A stretch of DNA of 64,000 nt, taken from the NCBI GenBank assembly GCA_007449985.2, contig VIIQ02000108.1:124001-188000 (forward strand), read 5' to 3'. This document shows positions 58,776-64,000 of this stretch, piece by piece. Below the pieces are notes generated by a model. The model saw only the letters and a list, made by a program, of their open reading frames with translations. It was not told the origin of the DNA and made no database searches. Source of the DNA: Desmodesmus armatus (lineage: Eukaryota; Chlorophyta; Chlorophyceae; Sphaeropleales; Scenedesmaceae). How positions within the stretch are numbered: the first letter of the stretch is position 1; each line of letters opens with the position of its first letter. The translations under genes and the position numbers were made by a program.

Positions 58776-59224
58776 GGGCTGAGAGCTGCCTGGATCCTTT
58801 GCTACAGCATTTACTGCTGTGTTGGGCTGCCTGCGCGGCTGAATGCACTTGAGGGGCCTGCACGCCTGTGTGAATGGCAGGCAGGAGTGAACGCAACAGA
58901 AGGGTGGAGTATGCTTTGCGGGGACATCACATACAGATGGTTGGGTTCGGAAGTTGCATAAGACATAGCGTGCAGTCTATTGTGTACCCTGATATTGCTT
59001 CCACTGGTGAATGTGTTGCCAGAGATCTGCCGACAAGTGTGCTGCATGATAGCAGGGCTCACGATGTCTGCTTACGATAAGTGAGAGTTTCGAGAGGTAT
59101 ATGGACAGAAGTTTGCATGTTTGTAGCGGACAAAACAGCCAACCTTGCGCAAGGCCTGTGTGTGACTCATTTTTTAAGCGTATGATCTGTCAAAACGTTG
59201 GACATTTTGGGGTGGTGCATTATC

Positions 59225-60138
59225 ATGCTGGGTAAGCTTTCTTTGATAGTTGTCTATTCACACATCTTCATCGTCGCCCTCCTGCCCAGAAGAGCTGAGT
59301 TGCAGCATTGGGGCCCCATGCCCCGCACACCTTTCTTGCAATTGCTGCTGCTGCCTTGCCGCTGACCTTGCAGGTGACATTGACACCATGCTTGAACCAA
59401 GTCTTCCGTTCACCAAGCAAGTGACAAGAGCCCTCGCGCCACACCCTAGTGATGAGGTGGGGTCATGAGTTGGGTGAACACCTGACTAAGGACCCCCCTG
59501 CCCTGCACGGCCCTCTGGCGTTTCAAGCTTGCATATTCCAGCTCAGTCTTTGCATGGTTGCTGAAGCCACCGCATCCTCTTGGACAAGGAGGGAACACAT
59601 GGTATGCACCCAGCTTATTGGACCAAGGGAGGACACTGAAAATACGCTTACTGTGCACCTGTCGGCGCAGCAGGTGCGCTGTTTCCTGTTGAAACATAGC
59701 CAGTAGGTATGTGCGACTGGTGCAGAACGCCAGGTATGCCTCGGGCCGCGATAGTGGCACTTTTGGTTGACACACCGTTGCACATGTGTGATGAAAAGAC
59801 AGTGCCGCAATTGCTGCCTTTGCTCGTGTTCACAGTAAGATCACCACACTTTATCTTGCCTCATCAGAAGGTGACTTGGAAAGGGAGCTGTTGGCCAACA
59901 GCACTTGTGCTCCCTGAACTCGATTTGGCCGGAGCTGCAAAGCAGTTGGCACAGCGCACCTTTCGAGACAAAGAGGTAAGTAACACACAGTTTTGGAGAC
60001 GCTCACGAGACCAACTGCTCGCCCACAGTCTTCTTGCAACGGCAGATGACGAAGCGCGAAATGCTGCAAGCAGCCAACCAAGCTTGGTTGGCCTGGTTAC
60101 GCTGCCAGGACTGTGCAGCAACGAAACTTCACGTGTGA
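59225..60138 (+). CDS. Tentative small gene (about 96 residues) with a 7-nt first exon
   Basis: Exons by phase: 59225-59231 (ATGCTGG, donor GTAAGC), 59374-59456, 59868-59975 and 60046-60138. The read-out is MLGDIDTMLEPSLPFTKQVT and onward, then KVTWKGSCWPTALVLPELDL through LAQRTFRDKE, then MTKREMLQAANQAWLAWLRC to LHV. Donors and acceptors fit, and the last two exons have good coding character. The family is unknown and an extra exon near 59708-59734 is possible. The gene could start elsewhere. It is divergent from the SDR gene. Confidence 0.4.
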
Positions 60139-60337
60139 TACATCATGATGGAAGCATGCATGCCTGCTCGGCACCACTGTCGTGCATTGTGCACAACAAG
60201 CTTCACCAAAAAGTGTTGTTGCAGCACCATTCCCATCTGGCACAGATGCTCCATGTCTGTTCACTTAGGCCTGCTTGCTGCCAAACGTTGAACCTTGCAG
60301 GCCAACAGGCGGTGTGAAGGCCCAGGAGCAGCCCAGC

Positions 60338-63300
60338 ATGCGCGTCGCAGCACTGCTGCAGCGGCTCTTGGTAGCCCTGCTGGCCCTGCACGCCTCAGCA
60401 GCAACGGAAGCATCCACAGCAGATGTCGTGAGCGAGGCCCTGCGGCTCCATACACAGTCAACAGTCCTTCCCACACATCTGCTGGAGGATCCAGAGCTGT
60501 TTATCACCAGTGGCAGGCGCCTTCTGGCTGACGCCAGGAAGCTGCAGGCAGTGGGGCAGGAGGGCAGATATGTGCTGGTGAAGAACCCCACCATGCAAGG
60601 TGTGCTGGCATTGATATCCAGGCTAGCATGACAGGATCCTGCTTTGCCACGTGTGAAATGTGATTTCGGCTCTGCATGGGACACAGGGCCAGCACAGCAC
60701 AGGCTAGCGCGCGTGAGCAAGCAGCATGGGCAGGGTGCACTGCTGCAGTAACCCCGTACCATACCTGCAGCTGGACGCTTGCAGAAGAAGCCATGCCTCA
60801 TGCAGCAGCTCAGGCTTCAGGAGCATGCCTAATCTTCAAAGAGGCACTCAGACTCCCATGGCGATAGCCAGCCTGCGGGCTGGGCGACCAGCTGGCAGCA
60901 TGCTCAGGCACACAACAGCAGTCGGCGTGAGAGGTGCATGAAGTCGTAGCAGCCTAGGCATGCCGCAGCAGCAGGCTACACCCTCTCTGCACACTGGGCG
61001 ATACACAGCAGGGTCCAGCAGTGCCCTGCAGTAATAGCCTTGCAGCTGGGCTCTCAACAGACGCTCCATTCCTCTGCAACTGTCACATAGTTCAGGTCTA
61101 GCCCTAACACGCCGTAGGAAACAAACCAGGCTCATCCCGATCAACGGGTCCTGCTCACCCTCTTCAGCTTGCAGCGGCAGAGCACACGCCGTGATGCCCT
61201 GCTCACCTGGACCAACCCATCGGCATCTTCGTGTACGCTACACTGCACGCATCACCACCATGCTGACAGGACCCCCTGCGCCTGTGTGTGCTGCTTGTGT
61301 GCGTGTGCTGCAGACGGGCGCAGCAGCACCGGACAGGTAGCTATCCATGCAGCGCTGCTGCCAGGTACCTACAAGATCCTGCTCTTTGGCAGGAACCTTC
61401 CAAAGAAGGGCCTCAAGTCCACCCCGGAGCCAAATGTGTACGGCAACGTGTCCACGGTATACGACGTGCAGACGGGGAACTACCGTGTGACTCCCAATTT
61501 CGAGACGCTGTTCTGTGCTGGACACACCGTCATGTCTGATGGAAATGTGGTGGCAGCTGGCGGTGATTGGGGCCTTGGGTGAGTGAGGGTTGACTTGGCG
61601 GTGATTGGGGCCTTGGGTGAGTGAGGGTTGACTTGGCGGTGATTGGGGCCTTGGGTGAGTGAGGGTTGACTTGGCGGTGATTGGGGCCTTGGGTGAGTGA
61701 GGGTTGACTTTGCAGGGCGCATTGTGTTGGCCAAGTCCCTTTGTGAGGCAGGCAGCTGCTGCTGCTCATCTCATCAGTGAGTGAAGGTTGACTTTGCAGG
61801 GCACGTTATTTGCAAATAATTAGTGAGGCAAGCAGCTGCCGCTGCTCATCTCATCATTGCAGCAGTCATGAAACAGCGCGGACGACTTGGGTTTGGCCAA
61901 GCACCTTGCCACACCTGCTGCTGCACAGCCCCAGCGCCTCCCGCATGGTGCGATAAGTACACCAAGCAGCATGTCATGATTGCTGTTCATGCTGTGCTGC
62001 GCTGTTTTGTTGAAGGTATGACTGGATGAAGGAGGGTCGTGATGTGGTGCGCATCTTTGACAAGAACAGCCTCAGCTGGCAGACCCTGCCAGGAGTGAAG
62101 CTGTCCGAGTACCGCTGGTACCCAACACAGGTGAGCCAGCCGATATATGAACATGCACGAGCCAAGGGCAGCCAGCCAGCACATGAACATGCACGCTTCG
62201 GGTGAGCCAGCCAGTACATGAACATGCACGAGTCAGGTGCAGGGTGGATGTTTTGACGAGTATGGTTTTTGGGGTTGAGGGTCTGGGTATAAGCAGGAGG
62301 AGGGGCAGGTGCAGTGTGTAGAATAGGGTGTGGGCAGCAATCACTTGTTGCCAGCGGCGTCAGGCGGGCTGTGTCCCACTGCCACTGTGTATAATGGCAG
62401 CGCTCTGTCTGAAAGGGGAGATGCCACTGCTGCCGGTGGTACCCACACAGGTGGGCCAGCCGATATGCAGACATGCACGGGCCACAAGCAGGCCAGAGTT
62501 GTGATTTGTGGTTGAGGGTGAGAGGCGGAAGGTGCAGGTGCAGCTTGTACTGCAGCGTGTGAGCAGCAGCTTCAGAGCAGCCGCACCAGCCAGGTAGCAG
62601 TCCACCACCGCTGCGTATGGCAGCAGGCCCCAACGCAGGTGCCAAGCTGTGCCCTGCAACATTGAGTCCATGGCTCTTTGTGTGTGGCGGTGTAAGGGGA
62701 CCTGCCTGATGCCCTTGCCATCATGGTCACTTTTGATTGGAACGCGCACTGTTCAACTGTTCAAAGTTTGTCTTCACTGTTCAAACTCTGTCTGTTGGTT
62801 GCACCGTCTGTTGGTTGCAGGTCAACCTGCCTGACGACCGTGTCATCATTGTGAGTGGCTTCCTGGATGATCCTGTCCGCCAGAGCGGCAAGCCAGCACC
62901 ATCCATCGATGTCTTTGACTACAGGTCAAGGAGGTAAGCAGCACCAACAGGCATGGCTGCTGGCACTGCCCGGGGTGCTTGTGCAACTGGCAACTTGGGG
63001 GAATGAGGGTAGGATAACTCTCTCAGGGGGACAAGAACGTTCCCCCACGACAGCAGCGCTCCCCCAAAACAGCAGCGCGCAGTAGCAGATAGGCAGAGGC
63101 CTTACCAGCTGCAGTGTTGTTGCACTAGCTTCGGCAACGTGCACCCAAAACCCTTCTTCTGGAAGTTAAACATAGGCATCAAGGTTTGCAATTGCACCCA
63201 GCTCCGAGGAGTCCGGGACTAAGCTGTGCCTTGCTTGTGTCTGCTTCCTGCAGCATCACCGTCCGCAAGTCCAAGTATGACCTGGGGAAGAAGTTCTTCA

Positions 63301-63460
63301 CCAACATCACCCCTGGCTACCAGCTCTACCCTGCTGTGTTCCTGATGCCCTGGACAGACCCCAACGCCCCAGATGACTACTTCCTGTTCATGTACACCTG
63401 CCGCACTGGGCAGGTCGTGCGATTCACCAGTGATGGCAACTTCCTGCCCATGTGGGACAT
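60338..63460 (+). CDS. Secreted glyoxal/galactose-oxidase-like copper radical oxidase, N-terminal part (cut by window end)
   Basis: Such enzymes oxidise aldehydes or alcohols to make H2O2 in the extracellular space or wall. Exons join in phase: 60338-60599, 61314-61578, 62016-62130, 62821-62933 and 63254-63460, with further exons beyond the window. About 254 residues are seen. The start MRVAALLQRLLVALLALHAS is a signal peptide. Kelch/glyoxal-oxidase N-domain features follow: GQVAIHAALLPGTYKILLFG, FETLFCAGHTVMSDGNVVAA, WQTLPG, EYRWYPTQ followed by DDRVIIVSG, and LYPAVFLMP. FCAGHT and RWYPT hold the Cys and Tyr positions where the crosslinked cofactor would be expected; this is inference. Introns 2, 3 and 5 carry copies of the preceding exon end and donor. 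Confidence 0.82.
61561..61712 (+). repeat. 38-bp tandem repeat, four copies, spanning the exon 2 donor of the glyoxal-oxidase gene
   Basis: Units start at 61561, 61599, 61637 and 61675. Each contains gattggggccttgg/gtgagtg, that is, the last bases of exon 2 and its 5' splice site, so four equivalent donors sit in a row. A partial copy (gtgagtgaaggttgac) recurs near 61776. Confidence 0.95.
62130..62485 (+). repeat. Repeats and a donor-region copy in intron 3 of the glyoxal-oxidase gene
   Basis: Three direct copies of an agccagccagyacatgaaca-like unit follow the real donor (62131-62232). At 62431-62480 the exon 3 end and donor recur (ggtggtacccacacag/gtgggccagccgatat against the real ctggtacccaacacag/gtgagccagccgatat at 62113-62146). 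Confidence 0.85.
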
Positions 63461-63900
63461 GTGAGTGGATGATGGGGAAGGAATTGGGAGTGGCCTTTAG
63501 GGAACGCTGTGCAAGTGACTGATGTGAGACATGTGGGACAGTTGAGTGGTCGACAGGGAGGGGGAGTAGGAGTGGCTGTTGAGGAGAGTGCAAGGGGCTG
63601 ATAGGGAAGGGGGTCACCCGGTCACACGGTGTGAGTGACTGATGGCAACTTTTTGCACATGCGGGACATCTGAGTAATTGATGTGGAAGGGGAGTGGGAG
63701 TGGGTGTTGAGGAGAGTGCGAGGGGCTGATAGGGAAGGGGGTGTGAGTGACTGACAGCAGCTTCCTGCCCATCTGGAACATGTGAGTGGCCGATAGGGAA
63801 GGGGGGTAGGAGTTGCTGGAAGAGAAGGGAGGGCAAATGACTGATAGGCAGGGAGTGCGAGTGACCGACAGGTGTGTGGGTGCTGACAGGAGACCAGGGA
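63430..63900 (+). repeat. Degenerate tandem repeats after exon 5 of the glyoxal-oxidase gene
   Basis: The exon end (cttcctgcccatgtgggacat/gtgagtgg, junction at 63460) recurs in altered form near 63525-63548, 63640-63672 and 63758-63790. Spacers are rich in gatagggaagggg and gtgttgaggagagtgc. Confidence 0.8.
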
Positions 63901-64000
63901 TGCGTGCACCACATGAACATATGGCTAAGCTTGTCAGAGCACATGGGCGTCTGCACCAACAGCGTTCGCTGGCTGTGCAAGAGATGGAACGATGTTTTGG

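Noticed and set aside
61561..61712. Four evenly spaced repeats considered as a CRISPR-like array
   Set aside because: Units are directly abutting with no spacers and lie across a eukaryotic splice junction.

Overview
The window looks like nuclear DNA of a flagellated chlorophyte alga, probably from the Chlamydomonadales; a Haematococcus-like genome is my best guess from the style of the sequence. The reasons are dense short exons with CAG/GTGAGT-type splice sites, pervasive CAG/CTG runs that encode Ala, Gln and Ser tracts, TGTAA polyadenylation signals, and a cilium gene (IFT56) next to plastid-type genes. All exon models were read by eye from splice sites, phase continuity and protein family similarity. 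I see no tRNA, rRNA or CRISPR array.

Layout. 1-1158: 5' part of PEX16 (minus). 1712-5751: a tubulin-tyrosine-ligase-like protein (plus). 5794-12066: repeat-rich land holding a 5'-truncated Ty1/copia element (7031-11377) with one LTR and a 5-bp target duplication, inserted in a 235-bp local repeat. 12066-19140: a roughly 3.6-kb tandem duplication with two F-box/LRR genes; the first is damaged and the second intact. 19715-24644: IFT56/TTC26 (minus, 13 exons). 24944-26771: two non-autonomous hAT-type elements. 27366-31391: a plastid-targeted EF-hand membrane protein (minus). 32134-36781: an unrecognised eight-span membrane protein (plus). 39152-39978: a small membrane protein (minus). 40270-41300: thioredoxin h (plus). 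43326-50206: an AAAP-type amino-acid transporter with a very long low-complexity tail (minus). 50753-53424: a protein combining a BCL7-like motif with C2H2 zinc fingers (minus). 53841-54359: a tiny membrane protein (plus). 55587-58775: an NAD(P)-binding atypical SDR (minus). 59225-60138: a tentative small gene with a 7-nt first exon. 60338 onward: a secreted glyoxal/galactose-oxidase-like protein, cut by the window end.

The genes do not form a pathway; this is an ordinary eukaryotic gene neighbourhood with divergent and convergent pairs. The most unusual shared signal is structural. In several genes (glyoxal oxidase introns 2, 3 and 5; introns 2 and 4 of the eight-span gene; GTGA arrays beside donors in the TTLL and SDR genes) the end of an exon and its 5' splice site appear to have been copied one or more times into the downstream intron. 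This suggests that introns here grow by tandem duplication across donor sites.
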